Below, in pieces: positions 8,306 to 17,364 of a DNA stretch of 64,000 bases. The first letter of the stretch is position 1. The number at the start of each line of letters is the position of its first letter. The DNA is taken from contig NZ_CP108938.1 in assembly GCF_036347135.1 (NCBI RefSeq), positions 5,890,001-5,954,000 of the forward strand. Direction: 5' to 3'. The position numbers and the translations under genes were made by a program. Under the pieces are notes generated by a model. The model saw only the letters and a program-made list of their open reading frames with translations, ran no database searches and was not told where the DNA came from. The DNA comes from Streptomyces sp. NBC_00775 (GTDB lineage Bacteria > Actinomycetota > Actinomycetes > Streptomycetales > Streptomycetaceae).

Positions 8306-10018
8306 ATGGAGACCGAGTCGGAGCCCTACGTCCGTCTTGCGACCCTGCGGCAGCTGCACACCGTGATGGCGGACATGAACACCGCCCGCAGCCTGGCCGA
8401 CACGCTGCAGACCGTCGCCGACGGCGTGGTCACCGGCCTCGGCTTCGAGCTGGCGTGTGTCAACCTCGTACGCCCGGACGGCGACCTCGTCGTCGCCGCG
8501 CTCGCCGGCAACTCCGCCGCCGAGGCCCTCATCACCGGCCGCGTCGGCTCCCGCGCCTCCTGGGACCGCCGGCTGAACATGGGCGAGGCCTGGGGCGACC
8601 TCCGGTTCATACCGCACACCGAGGGCTGGGTCCTCGACGAGGACGACGTACCGCAGTGGTACACCGACGGTCCTGCGCCCCGCTTCGAGGACGAGTGGCA
8701 CCCCTCCGACCGTCTCTTCGCGCCCATGCACACCCCGGGCGTCTCCGGCGGCAGCTGCGGCGAGCTGATCGGCGTCCTGTCCGTGGACCGGCCGCGCAAC
8801 GGGCGGCGGCCGGGCGCGTGGGGGCGTGAGGCGCTCCAGATGTACGCGTTCCAGGCCGCCATCGCGATCAGCAACGCGCGTCTACGAGCCAATATGCAGC
8901 GCGCCCTCGTCCGCCTTGAGCGCGAACAGCAGGCCCTGCGCGCCAGCGAGGAGTCCTTCCGCCAGGCCTTCGAGTACGCGCCGAGCGGCATGGCGATCGC
9001 CGAGATGGGCGGCGACCAGCACGGCCGCATACTGCGGACGAACGACGCCCTGTGCCGTCTCCTCGGCCGCCCCGCCTCCGCGATGCGCCGCTACTCCTTC
9101 TCCGACCTCGTGCACCCCGAGGACATCGGCACCCTGCTCAGAACGTCCGCCGAGGGCGGCCGGGCCGAGCTGCGGCTCGGGCGGCGCGACGGCAGCTATG
9201 TCTGGGTGCACCTGCGCAACTCCGTCGTCGCGGACGCCGCCGACGGCCCCCGTTTTCTGCTCACCCACGTCGAGGACATCGAGGAGCGCAAGCGGCGCGA
9301 GCTCCAGCTCGCCCACCGCGCCTCGCACGACGCGCTCACCGGCCTGCCGAACTCCGCCGAGCTGCGCTCCCGGCTCAGCTCCCGCCTCTGTCAGCGCCCG
9401 CAGTCCCTGCCGCCCGGCGCGGTCGCCTCGCTGGACGCGGCGTACGGGCACGGGCAGTTCGCGGAGCTGCCGGGAGGCCAGGGCGGGTACGACGGGAACG
9501 GCCACCCGGCGTACGACAACAACGGCCACGGCTTCGACTTCCAGCCCAGCTCCGAGGCGTACGACGCCTTCGACCACCACGTGCACACGATCGCGCCCGA
9601 GGGCGAGACGGACGACGGCACCAAGGGGCTCGCGGTCCTCTTCTGCGACCTCGACGGCTTCAAGTCGATCAACGACCGGTTCGGGCACAACGCGGGTGAC
9701 GCGGTCCTCATCGAGGTGGCGAGACGGCTCACCCACGCCGTCCGGGACGGCGACACGGTGGCCCGCCTCGGCGGCGACGAGTTCGTGGTGCTCGCCGACG
9801 GGCTCGGCCGGGCCGACGCCCAGGACCTCGCCGTACGGCTGCGGAACGCGATCATTCCGCCCATCCGGGTCGACGGACGGGCCGTCCGCGTGGGCGCGAG
9901 CTTCGGCATCGGATGGGCACACTGCGGCATGACGGCGGACGAGGTGCTGAAGTCCGCTGACGAACGGATGTACATCGAGAAACGGTCTCGTCCCAAACAG
10001 CATCGGCGTGCGGGATAA
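8306..10018 (+). CDS. cdgB: diguanylate cyclase, GAF-PAS-GGDEF (CdgB type)
   Basis: 570 residues, no membrane segment. GAF domain about 26-192, PAS/PAC about 216-328 (FRQAFEYAPSGMAIAEMGG), GGDEF domain about 341-560. GGDEF is intact at 489-493, and the product-inhibition I-site RxxD is present as RDGD at 480-483 with the correct five-residue spacing, so it should make c-di-GMP under feedback control. A Gly/Asn/His-rich insert of about 75 residues (366-440) splits the GGDEF fold after HDALTGLPN. GGGGAGGG precedes the ATG. In Streptomyces, CdgB helps set the timing of development; the symbol rests on domain order and genomic position. Confidence 0.9.
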   Translation: METESEPYVRLATLRQLHTVMADMNTARSLADTLQTVADGVVTGLGFELACVNLVRPDGDLVVAALAGNSAAEALITGRVGSRASWDRRLNMGEAWGDLRFIPHTEGWVLDEDDVPQWYTDGPAPRFEDEWHPSDRLFAPMHTPGVSGGSCGELIGVLSVDRPRNGRRPGAWGREALQMYAFQAAIAISNARLRANMQRALVRLEREQQALRASEESFRQAFEYAPSGMAIAEMGGDQHGRILRTNDALCRLLGRPASAMRRYSFSDLVHPEDIGTLLRTSAEGGRAELRLGRRDGSYVWVHLRNSVVADAADGPRFLLTHVEDIEERKRRELQLAHRASHDALTGLPNSAELRSRLSSRLCQRPQSLPPGAVASLDAAYGHGQFAELPGGQGGYDGNGHPAYDNNGHGFDFQPSSEAYDAFDHHVHTIAPEGETDDGTKGLAVLFCDLDGFKSINDRFGHNAGDAVLIEVARRLTHAVRDGDTVARLGGDEFVVLADGLGRADAQDLAVRLRNAIIPPIRVDGRAVRVGASFGIGWAHCGMTADEVLKSADERMYIEKRSRPKQHRRAG

Positions 10019-10135
10019 ATAGCAGGTCAGTGCGTTGATGCGGTGAAGACCCCCCGTTTGACTCAGCAAGAGCGGGTAGGCTCGCCCTTCATCCGTATGA
10101 CGCATCTGAACCGCACCCGCTGAGGAGACCTAGGG

Positions 10136-11113
10136 ATGACGCCCGGCAACAACGGCGCGAGCACGCCCGAGGACGACGACCCGTTCGGCTATCTCTACGC
10201 CGATGGTCAGGCCAACGGAGCCACCCCGCCCCCTGGAGGCGGCGGCTACGGCTACCCCGGCTCGGTCAACAGAGTGCGGGCGGTCGGCGAGCGCCAGTAC
10301 GGACAGCAGCCCGGCTACGGCCAGCAGGCCCAGCCCGGCTACGGCCAGCAGCCGCCGACCGCGCAGTACGGCCAGGTGCCGCAGCAGCAGGCGTACGGCC
10401 AGAACGCGCACTACGCGGCCCCCGAGACGATGGGCGGCGCGCCCACCAGCCGGCAGCCGCTGCCCGGTGACGGCGGCGGGCGCGGGCGCGGTCCCAACAC
10501 CAAGGGCCTCCTCATCGGCGCGATCGCCGTGGTCGCCGTGGTCGCCATCGGCATCGGCGTCGCCATGCTGGGCGGCGGCGCGGACGACGACAACAGCAGC
10601 GACAACGTCAGCTCGACCCCCTCGACCGCACAGAGCGCGTCGCCGAGCGCGTCGGCGTCCAAGAGCTCCGGTGCCTCCGCGGAACTGCCGGCGGTCGACG
10701 CCAAGGCGCTGAACCTGGGCACCGGTGTGTCCACGGCGTCGGACGTCGAGGGCGCCCTGTCCGACGGCGGTGTCTATGTGACGGGTCTGAACGCCACGGG
10801 TGCCTCCGTCACCTGGAACGTCAGCGACATCCCCAAGGCCGGCGCCTACACGCTCTTCGCGCGCTACAGCGCGGCCGGTGACGACCAGTCGATGACCCTC
10901 ACCGTCAACGGCAAGGTCTTCGGCTCCAAGCTGAGCATGAAGAACTACACGGGCGCCGCCGACGGTGACTTCGCGAAGGGCTGGACGAAGACCTACGCGT
11001 ATCCCACCCTCAACAAGGGCACCAACACGATCACCATCTCCTGCGGGGACGGCGACAGTTGCAACGTCCTGCTCGACCAGCTGTCCCTGAAGGAGGGCCA
11101 GGTCGGGGACTAG
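10136..11113 (+). CDS. membrane protein with Gln/Gly-rich N-terminus and CBM-like outer domain
   Basis: 325 residues. The cytosolic N-terminus (1-120) is low-complexity with repeats of PGYGQQ. One transmembrane helix, GLLIGAIAVVAVVAIGIGVA, lies at about 123-145. After a Ser/Ala-rich linker, residues about 185-325 look like a carbohydrate-binding (CBM6/35-like) jelly roll: GVYVTGLNATGASVTWNV, then AYTLFARYSAAGDDQSMTLT. It is probably an envelope protein with a sugar-binding face outside. It begins 117 bases after the cyclase and may share its transcript. No catalytic domain is seen. Confidence 0.75.
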   Translation: MTPGNNGASTPEDDDPFGYLYADGQANGATPPPGGGGYGYPGSVNRVRAVGERQYGQQPGYGQQAQPGYGQQPPTAQYGQVPQQQAYGQNAHYAAPETMGGAPTSRQPLPGDGGGRGRGPNTKGLLIGAIAVVAVVAIGIGVAMLGGGADDDNSSDNVSSTPSTAQSASPSASASKSSGASAELPAVDAKALNLGTGVSTASDVEGALSDGGVYVTGLNATGASVTWNVSDIPKAGAYTLFARYSAAGDDQSMTLTVNGKVFGSKLSMKNYTGAADGDFAKGWTKTYAYPTLNKGTNTITISCGDGDSCNVLLDQLSLKEGQVGD

Positions 11114-11152
11114 GCCGACAGGGCCTAGCGGCGGCCTGGCTGTCCAGGGCGG

Positions 11153-12082
11153 TCACGCCGCTGTGGCGTCGGCCGTCACCGCTATCTGGTCCAGCAGCGT
11201 CTCGTACGCCGCGCGGTCGAACTCGCCCGCCACGGGCGCCAGTACGGTCGCCGCGGACAGGGCGACGGCCCGGGCCAGGCGCTCCGGCCACGGCAGGTGC
11301 TCCACCAGCCCCGACAGCAGGCCGGCGACCGCCGAGTCGCCCGCTCCCGTCGGATTGCCGTGCACGTGGCGCGGCGGGGTGGCCCGCCAGCGGCCTTCCG
11401 CGTTCGCCGCGAGGAGGCCCTCCGCGCCCAGCGAGGCCACGACCGTGTGCGCGCCGCGCCGGCGGGCGTCCCGGGTGGCCTGCGACGGGTCGTGGGAGCC
11501 GGTGAGTTCGGCGAGTTCGTCGGCGTTCGGCTTCACGATGTCGGGGCGGGCCGCGACCCCGCGGCGCAGCGGTTCGCCGCTGGTGTCCAGCAGCACCGGG
11601 ACCGCCGACGCGCGGGCGGCCCGTATGAGCTGGGCGTAGGCGCCGACCGGTACACCCGGGGGCAGGCTGCCGCAGAGGGCCACCGCCGAGGCGGAGCGCA
11701 GCAGATGCTCGTACGCCTCCTGGAAGGCCGACCACTCGGCCGGGGTGATCGCCGGTCCCGGCTCGTTCAGCTGAGTCGTGTCACCGGTCGCCGTGTCGAC
11801 GACGGCTATCGTGCGGCGCGTCGATCCCGTCACCGGGACCAGCGCGTCCACCAGCCCCGGCGTGTAGGTGAGTTGGTCCTGCACCGCGCGGCCCGTCGCG
11901 CCGCCCGTGAAGCCCGTGACCGTCACCTCGTGGCCGAGGGCGGCGAGCACCCGGGCCACGTTCAGGCCCTTGCCGCCCGGGCGTTCGGTCACCTCGGTCA
12001 CCCGGTGCGAGGTGTGCGGCCGCAGTGACCGTACGTGATAGGTGAGGTCGAGAGCGGTGTTCAGTGTGACCGTGAGGATCAC
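11153..12082 (-). CDS. PfkB-family hexose kinase (1-phosphofructokinase / tagatose-6-P kinase type)
   Basis: 309 residues. It begins ILTVTLNTALDLTYHV, typical of the 1-phosphofructokinase/LacC subgroup. PfkB signature 1 is GGKGLNVARVLAALGH (about 36-51), and signature 2 with the catalytic Asp is NPTGAGDSAVAGLL (about 245). The likely reaction is phosphorylation of a sugar phosphate. GTG start with GGGAGG at good spacing. It lies downstream of nagK-nagA on the same strand, after a likely terminator, so a role in amino-sugar or hexosamine breakdown is plausible but unproven. Confidence 0.88.
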   Translation of the reverse strand: MILTVTLNTALDLTYHVRSLRPHTSHRVTEVTERPGGKGLNVARVLAALGHEVTVTGFTGGATGRAVQDQLTYTPGLVDALVPVTGSTRRTIAVVDTATGDTTQLNEPGPAITPAEWSAFQEAYEHLLRSASAVALCGSLPPGVPVGAYAQLIRAARASAVPVLLDTSGEPLRRGVAARPDIVKPNADELAELTGSHDPSQATRDARRRGAHTVVASLGAEGLLAANAEGRWRATPPRHVHGNPTGAGDSAVAGLLSGLVEHLPWPERLARAVALSAATVLAPVAGEFDRAAYETLLDQIAVTADATAA

Positions 12083-12180
12083 CTGGGCCGACCTCCCCCG
12101 AAGAGAATCATCAAGTGGACGCTCGGTATGCGGCGGTACGCGCCGACCGGTTGTCCGGAGGCTCGATCATGTCAAAGACA

Positions 12181-12216
12181 ACGGCGGTCGGCCCAGTCCC
12201 GCGGGCCAACCGCCGT
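12181..12216 (-). terminator. hairpin between nagA and the pfkB-type gene
   Basis: Arms ACGGCGGT and ACCGCCGT with an inner GGCCC/GGGCC pairing, 60 bases past the nagA stop on the minus strand. It is a probable terminator or processing stem, which would reduce expression of the kinase downstream. Confidence 0.55.
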
Positions 12217-12276
12217 GCTTGAACAGGCAATTGTTGTACGTCGGTAGCCATTCGCCCTGCTCGGGCAAGGGGTCAA

Positions 12277-13422
12277 TCATCCCAGTTGGGGCTCAACCAC
12301 CCATTCGCCCCTGCGCATTACGCCCTTGACCCCGAAGTCGGCGTCGAGAAGCACCAGGTCGGCGTCCTTGCCCGGCTCCAGGGAGCCCACCTTGTCGTCC
12401 ATGCCGAGCAGGCGGGCGGGGTTGGCGGAGAGGGCCGCCACGACGTCCTCGACCGGCAGCCGGTCGATCGTCACCGCGCGCTGGAAGGCCCGGTCGAGCG
12501 TGAGCGTCGAGCCCGCGATCGAACCGCCCTCCACCAGGCGGGCGACGCCGTCCGCGACCTCGACCTCCAGCGGGCCGAGCATGTAGCGGCCGTCGCCGAA
12601 GCCCGCCGCGTCCATGGCGTCGGTGATGAACGCGACTCGGTCGGCACCCGCGTGACGGAACGCCAGCTCCAGGGAGGCGGGGTGCAGATGCGTGCCGTCG
12701 TTGATCAGCTCGACCGTGACCCGCTCGTCCTCCAGGAGGGCCGCGATCGGACCGGGCGTGCGGTGGCCGAGCGCAGGCATCGCGTTGAACAGGTGCGTCG
12801 CCACGGTCGCGCCCGCGTCGATGGCCTTCTTCGTCTGCTCGTACGTCGCGTCGGTGTGCCCGATCGCCGCGATCACCCCGTGCTCGGCCAGCAGGCGTAC
12901 GGAGGCGATGCCGCCCGGCAGTTCGGTGGCGAGCGTGACCATCTTGGCCCGGCCGCGCGCCGCGTCGATCAGCTTGCGGACCTCCGCCGGATCCGGGTCG
13001 CGCAGCAGCTCCTCGGAGTGCGCGCCCTTGCGGCACGGCGAGATGAAGGGGCCCTCGAAGTGGATGCCCGCGATGTCGCCCTGCTCGGCCAGCTCGGACA
13101 GCAGCCCGGCGCGCTGGGCGAGCCCGTCCATGTCGCCGGTGACGGTGGAGGCGACGACCGTCGTGGTGCCGTGCAGCCGGTGCGTGTGGACGCCCTTGAG
13201 GACTTCCTCGACGGTCCCGGAGGTGAAGGAGGCGCCGCCACCGCCGTGGTTGTGGAGGTCGACGAAGCCGGGGACCAGCCAGTGGCCCCGTACGTCGATG
13301 GTCTCCGCGTCGGCGGGACCGCTCCCGGCGATCCGCGTGCCCTCGACGATCACGCGGCCGCCGTCCACGATCCCGGTGGGCAGGACCACCCGGGCGCCGG
13401 CGAGAACCTTTCTAGGGGCCAT
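12277..13422 (-). CDS. nagA: N-acetylglucosamine-6-phosphate deacetylase
   Basis: 381 residues. Amidohydrolase-fold metal site FVDLHNHGGGG (HxH) near residue 56, then the catalytic Asp in FITDAMDAAGFGDG. It converts GlcNAc-6-P to GlcN-6-P plus acetate in the cytosol. Its ATG overlaps the nagK stop by one base (TGATG), so the two are translationally coupled. Likely controlled with nagK by DasR at the dre-like sites upstream of nagK. Confidence 0.95.
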   Translation of the reverse strand: MAPRKVLAGARVVLPTGIVDGGRVIVEGTRIAGSGPADAETIDVRGHWLVPGFVDLHNHGGGGASFTSGTVEEVLKGVHTHRLHGTTTVVASTVTGDMDGLAQRAGLLSELAEQGDIAGIHFEGPFISPCRKGAHSEELLRDPDPAEVRKLIDAARGRAKMVTLATELPGGIASVRLLAEHGVIAAIGHTDATYEQTKKAIDAGATVATHLFNAMPALGHRTPGPIAALLEDERVTVELINDGTHLHPASLELAFRHAGADRVAFITDAMDAAGFGDGRYMLGPLEVEVADGVARLVEGGSIAGSTLTLDRAFQRAVTIDRLPVEDVVAALSANPARLLGMDDKVGSLEPGKDADLVLLDADFGVKGVMRRGEWVVEPQLG

Positions 13423-14390
13423 CAGGTGGTTACCTCCGAGCGGTCGGTGATGTCGGTTTCAGCGGTTTCGTCGGTTTCGAGTAGATCCCAGGCCAGCAGT
13501 CCCGCGCCCAGGCAGCCGGCCGTGTCGCCGAGGGCCGCCGGGACGATGGCCGGCAGCTTCTGGAAGGTGACGCGCCGCTCGACGGCGGCCCGCAGCGGTG
13601 TGAACAGCGTCTCCCCGGCCTCCGCCAGGCCGCCACCGATGATCAGGGTGCGCGGGTCCAGCAGAGTGAGCGCGGTGACGAGCCCGTCGGCGAGCGCGTC
13701 GACGGCCTCCTGCCAGACCCGTACGGCGCGGGGGTCCCCGGAGTCGACCGCCTTCGCGCAGTCCGCCGCGTCCGCCTCCGGATCGCCGGACGCCTCCGCC
13801 CAGGCCTGGCTGACGGCCGCCGCGGACGCGTACCGCTCCAGACAGCCGTGCTGCCCGCACGGACACGGGGTCCCTCCGGGGCGTACGACGATGTGGCCGA
13901 TCTCGCCCGCGAAGCCGTGCGCGCCCTCCTCGACGCCGCCGTCGATGCCGATGGCGCCCGCGATTCCGGTGCCGAGCGGGACGAACAGGAACCGGTCCGC
14001 CCCCTGCCCGGCGCCGATGCGGCCCTCCGCGAGCCCGCCCGTGCGCACGTCGTGCCCGAGCGCGACGGGTACGCCGCCCAGCCGGTCGCCGAGCAGTCGG
14101 CGCAGCGGGACGTCGCGCCAGCCGAGGTTGGCCGCGTACACCGCGATGCCGTGCGCGGCGTCGACGATGCCGGGGACGGCGACTCCGGCGGCGACGGCGG
14201 GCCCGCCGAGGTGCTCCGCGCCGTACGCGCGCAGCTCGGCGGCGAAGCCGAGGATCGTCTCGACGACGGCCTGCGGACCGCGCTCCCGGCCGGTCGCCCG
14301 GCGTGCCTGGTGCAGCAGGTCGCCGTCGGCGCCCACGAGGGCGGCCTTCATCCCGGTGCCGCCCACATCGAGGGCGATGACATGTCTCAC
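13422..14390 (-). CDS. nagK: ROK-family N-acetylglucosamine kinase
   Basis: 322 residues. ATP-binding LDVGGTGMKAAL at the N-terminus. The ROK zinc motif is near residue 175: PCPCGQHGCLE preceded by EIGHIVV, including the catalytic-site His. GlcNAc is the best substrate guess because it is coupled to nagA; with nagA it allows use of internal GlcNAc that bypasses the PTS. Glucose kinase is the alternative for a ROK protein. The dre-like sites lie 29-62 bases upstream. Confidence 0.92.
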   Translation of the reverse strand: MRHVIALDVGGTGMKAALVGADGDLLHQARRATGRERGPQAVVETILGFAAELRAYGAEHLGGPAVAAGVAVPGIVDAAHGIAVYAANLGWRDVPLRRLLGDRLGGVPVALGHDVRTGGLAEGRIGAGQGADRFLFVPLGTGIAGAIGIDGGVEEGAHGFAGEIGHIVVRPGGTPCPCGQHGCLERYASAAAVSQAWAEASGDPEADAADCAKAVDSGDPRAVRVWQEAVDALADGLVTALTLLDPRTLIIGGGLAEAGETLFTPLRAAVERRVTFQKLPAIVPAALGDTAGCLGAGLLAWDLLETDETAETDITDRSEVTT

Positions 14391-14418
14391 GGGGGACAGT
14401 GTCGCCCCTTACCCCAGG

Positions 14419-14452
14419 AGAGGTCTAGTCCACTCACGTGGTGTAGACCTTA
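14419..14452. promoter_or_regulatory. two DasR-responsive-element-like sites
   Basis: AGAGGTCTAGTCCACT (14419-14434) matches 13 of 16 positions of the dre consensus ACTGGTCTAGACCACT. CGTGGTGTAGACCTTA (14437-14452) is a weaker second site with centres 18 bp apart. They lie between nagK (minus) and the binding-protein gene (plus), so DasR, the GlcN-6-P-sensing repressor, could control both. Site identity comes from the known consensus; binding was not tested. Confidence 0.75.
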
Positions 14453-14552
14453 TATCCGCATGCCGAGACGGATGCAACGGACGCACAAGCAAATGCGGCC
14501 AGGGGTCGGCCAGGGGCCGGCCCGTGCTGGCCGGGGGTTGGGAGACAGAGCA

Positions 14553-15809
14553 GTGCAGCGGCGTAGGACAGGACTGACCGCGGTGGCGCTTGCCATGGGC
14601 ATGACGGCGACACTCGCGGGCTGCGGCAGCTCGGACGCTTCCTCGGAGGTGACCCTCAAGCTGGTGGCCGCCGACTACGGCGACTCCTCGGCCAACAGCT
14701 CCCAGAAGTACTGGGACAAGCTGGTCAAGGAGTACGAGGCGGACCACCCGGGGGTCAAGGTCGAGGTCAGCGTCTACTCCTGGACCGACGTCGACCGCAA
14801 GGTCAAGGAGATGGTCGCGGCGGGCGACGCGCCCGACATGGCGCAGATCGGCGCGTACGCCGACTACGCGGCGAAAGGCCAGCTCTACAAGGTCGACGAC
14901 CTGCTCTCCATACCCGTCGAGGCCAACTTCGTCCCGCAGCTCACGGACGGGAGCCAGACCCAGTACGGCATGCCGTTCGCGTCCTCCACGCGGCTGCTCT
15001 TCTACAACAAGACACTCTTCACCGAGGCCGGCCTCACCCCGCCGCAGACCTGGAGCGAGCTCGCCGCCGACGCCAAGGTGCTCAAGGCCAAGGGCGTGAA
15101 GTTCCCCTACGCGCTGCCGCTCGGGCCCGAGGAGGCGCAGGCCGAGACGATGCAGTGGCTGCTGAGCGGCGGTGGCGGGTACACCGACGACGTCGGCGCG
15201 TACGCCATCGACTCGCCGGAGAACATCAAGACGTTCACCTGGCTCAGGGACGAACTGGTCGGCAAGGGGCTCACCGGGCCCGTCGCTCCCGCGAAGCTGA
15301 ACCGTGCGGACGCGTTCGAGGCGTTCGCGCGCGGCGAGGTCGGGATGCTCAGCGGGCACCCCACGCTGATGCAGATGGCCGCGAAGAAGGGCGTGAAGTT
15401 CGGCATGGTGCCGATGCCCGGCATCGACGGCAGGACCAAGGCCACGATGGGTGTCGCCGACTGGATGATGGCCTTCAAGAAGAACGGCCACGGCGAGCAG
15501 GTCGGCGACTTCCTCGACTTCGTCTACAACGACAAGAACGTGCTCGCCTTCTCCCACGAGTACGACCTGCTGCCGGTCACCTCGTCCGCGTCCGACACGA
15601 TGGCCGGCGACCAGGACGACCAGGACCTCGTCCCGTTCCTGGACGAGCTCCCCTCCTCCGAGCTGTACCCCGTCGGCAAGACGTCCTGGGCCAAGATCAG
15701 CGCCGACATCAAGAAGCAGATGGCCAAGGCCGTGAGCCCTGGTGGCAGCCCGACCGGGGTCCTCGGCTCGCTCCAGAACGAGGGGATCATGGCGGACAGC
15801 GCGGGCTGA
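14553..15809 (+). CDS. sugar ABC transporter substrate-binding lipoprotein
   Basis: 418 residues from the GTG at 14553, placed by GGAG nine bases upstream and a well-formed lipoprotein signal with LAGC (Cys24 lipidated). The mature part is a family 1 extracellular solute-binding protein: VKVEVSVYSWTDVDRKVKEM, then PDMAQIGAYADYA, later TWSELAADAKVLKAKGVKFP. No permease or ATPase gene is nearby, so it must borrow a permease and perhaps the shared ATPase MsiK. Divergent from nagKA across dre sites, which suggests GlcNAc, chitobiose or muropeptide sugar as ligand. Confidence 0.88.
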   Translation: MQRRRTGLTAVALAMGMTATLAGCGSSDASSEVTLKLVAADYGDSSANSSQKYWDKLVKEYEADHPGVKVEVSVYSWTDVDRKVKEMVAAGDAPDMAQIGAYADYAAKGQLYKVDDLLSIPVEANFVPQLTDGSQTQYGMPFASSTRLLFYNKTLFTEAGLTPPQTWSELAADAKVLKAKGVKFPYALPLGPEEAQAETMQWLLSGGGGYTDDVGAYAIDSPENIKTFTWLRDELVGKGLTGPVAPAKLNRADAFEAFARGEVGMLSGHPTLMQMAAKKGVKFGMVPMPGIDGRTKATMGVADWMMAFKKNGHGEQVGDFLDFVYNDKNVLAFSHEYDLLPVTSSASDTMAGDQDDQDLVPFLDELPSSELYPVGKTSWAKISADIKKQMAKAVSPGGSPTGVLGSLQNEGIMADSAG

Positions 15810-15841
15810 CGCTGTCAGTGGCGGGGGTTACGGTGCTGTCC

Positions 15842-16069
15842 ATGGAGGACCTCACGTCGCGGGAGCAGGGGATTCTTGCCATGGAGCGCCGCGGGTTCCC
15901 TGGGCCGGGAGCCAAGGAGCGCGCGATCCGGGAGCAGCTCGGCCTGCCCCCCATCCGCTACTACCAGCTCCTCAACGCCCTCCTCGACGACCCCAGGGCC
16001 CTCGCCCACGACCCGATAACGGTGAACCGCCTCCGCAGGGTCAGAGACTCCCGCCGGGGAGAACGCTGA
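15842..16069 (+). CDS. DUF3263 small protein
   Basis: 75 residues, MEDLTSREQGILAMERRGFP then GAKERAIREQLGLPPIRYYQ, the hallmark of the actinobacterial DUF3263 family. The RYYQLLNALLDDP segment suggests a helix-turn-helix-like helical bundle, so DNA binding is possible but unproven. It begins 32 bases after the binding-protein stop. The 3' side leads into a large repeat block. Confidence 0.85.
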   Translation: MEDLTSREQGILAMERRGFPGPGAKERAIREQLGLPPIRYYQLLNALLDDPRALAHDPITVNRLRRVRDSRRGER

Positions 16070-16074
16070 GGGGT

Positions 16075-16475
16075 TCCTCGCCCCCGCCGCCCCTACCCGT
16101 CCCATCCGTTCCTGGGGGCTGCGCCCCCAGACCCCCCTAAAAGACTGCGCAGTTCCCCGCGCCCCTGAAAAACGGGGGGCCGGGCGTGGAAGGCGTGGGG
16201 CGCAGCCCCGCATTCCAGGGGCGCGGGGAACTGCGCGAGCAACCCCCACCGTCCGGCAGCCGACGTACGACCCCGCTTTTCAGGGGCGCGGGGAACTGCG
16301 CGAGCAACCCCCACCGTCCGGCAGTCGACGTACGACCCCGCTTTTCAGGGGCGCGGGGAACTGCGCGAGCAGCCCCCACCGTCTGGCAGCCGACGTACGA
16401 CCCCGCTTTTCAGGGGCGCGGGGAACTGCGCGAGCAGCCCCCACCGTCCCGCACCCGACGAACCACCCCCGGCAG
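16075..16475. repeat. intergenic repeat block with a four-copy 65-bp tandem array
   Basis: 16075-16170 is the long module of the dispersed family (hairpin CTGGGGGCTGCGCCCCCAG, then TGCGCAGTTCCCCGCGCCCC). From 16216 the element CAGGGGCGCGGGGAACTGCG recurs at 16216, 16281, 16346 and 16411, an exact 65-base period. The linker between copies is also conserved (CGACGTACGACCCCGCTTTT) with a few substitutions. This fills the gap between the DUF3263 gene and otsB. No coding signal is seen in it. Confidence 0.9.
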
Positions 16476-16500
16476 GGGACCGCGCCGATAGGGTCGGCAC

Positions 16501-17355
16501 ATGGGCAGCCATGCGGAATCCACGGACTCCTTGCCGACCCCCGCGACCCCCGCGGGACGCGACGGCCTCGACGCCATCCTCGCGCGGCCCGCAAGGGCAG
16601 TGATCGCACTCGACTTCGACGGAACGCTCGCCCCGATCGTCCCCGACCCGGAACAGGCCCGAGCCCACCCCGCCGCGGTCCCCGCCCTCGCCACCCTCGC
16701 CCCCAAGGTCGCCTCCGTCGCCGTGATCACCGGCCGCCCGGCCGGCGTAGCGGTCCGCCACGGCGGCTTCGCGGGCGTACCGGGCCTGGAACACCTCGTC
16801 GTCCTCGGCCACTACGGAGCCGAACGCTGGGACGCCGTGAGCGGCACGGTCAACGCCCCCGCCCCGCACCCCGGCGTCGCCGCCGTCCGCGCCGAGTTGC
16901 CCGGATGCCTCGACAGGGTCGGCGCCTGGCAGGGCACCTGGATCGAGGAGAAGGGCCGCGCCGTGGCGGTGCACACGCGCCGCGCGTCCGACCCCCAGGC
17001 CGCCTTCGAAGCCCTGCGCGAACCCCTCACCGACCTGGCCACCCGCCACGGCCTGATCGTCGAACCGGGGCGGATGGTCCTGGAGTTGCGCCCGCCGGGC
17101 ATGGACAAGGGGGTCGCCCTCCTGGAGTACGTCCGCGAGATCGGTGCCGAATCCGTCCTCTACGCCGGCGACGACCTGGGCGACCTGCCCGCCTTCGCCG
17201 CCGTCGACAAGCTCCGCTCCGACGGCATCCCCGGCCTCCTCGTCTGCAGCGGCAGCTCCGAGGTCGCCGAACTCGCCGACCGGGCCGACCTGGTGGTGGA
17301 CGGCCCGCCCGGCGTCGTACGACTGCTGTCCGCGCTCGCGGCTCAACTGGACTGA
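16501..17355 (+). CDS. otsB: trehalose-6-phosphate phosphatase
   Basis: 284 residues. HAD motif I IALDFDGTLAPI near residue 37, motif II VAVITGRP, and the C-terminal YAGDDLGDLPAF (motif IV), with the overall cap arrangement of OtsB. It dephosphorylates trehalose 6-phosphate to trehalose in the cytosol. Arranged convergently with otsA, only 9 bases between the stops, so the two are separate transcripts despite acting in one pathway. Confidence 0.92.
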   Translation: MGSHAESTDSLPTPATPAGRDGLDAILARPARAVIALDFDGTLAPIVPDPEQARAHPAAVPALATLAPKVASVAVITGRPAGVAVRHGGFAGVPGLEHLVVLGHYGAERWDAVSGTVNAPAPHPGVAAVRAELPGCLDRVGAWQGTWIEEKGRAVAVHTRRASDPQAAFEALREPLTDLATRHGLIVEPGRMVLELRPPGMDKGVALLEYVREIGAESVLYAGDDLGDLPAFAAVDKLRSDGIPGLLVCSGSSEVAELADRADLVVDGPPGVVRLLSALAAQLD

Positions 17356-17364
17356 CGGGACCGC

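Noticed and set aside
12286..14577. A 763-codon plus-strand frame opposite nagA and nagK.
   Set aside because: It is the shadow of two well-identified enzymes with intact motifs.
16216..16475. Tandem array considered as a CRISPR.
   Set aside because: The whole 65-base unit is conserved, so there are no unique spacers, and no cas genes are near.
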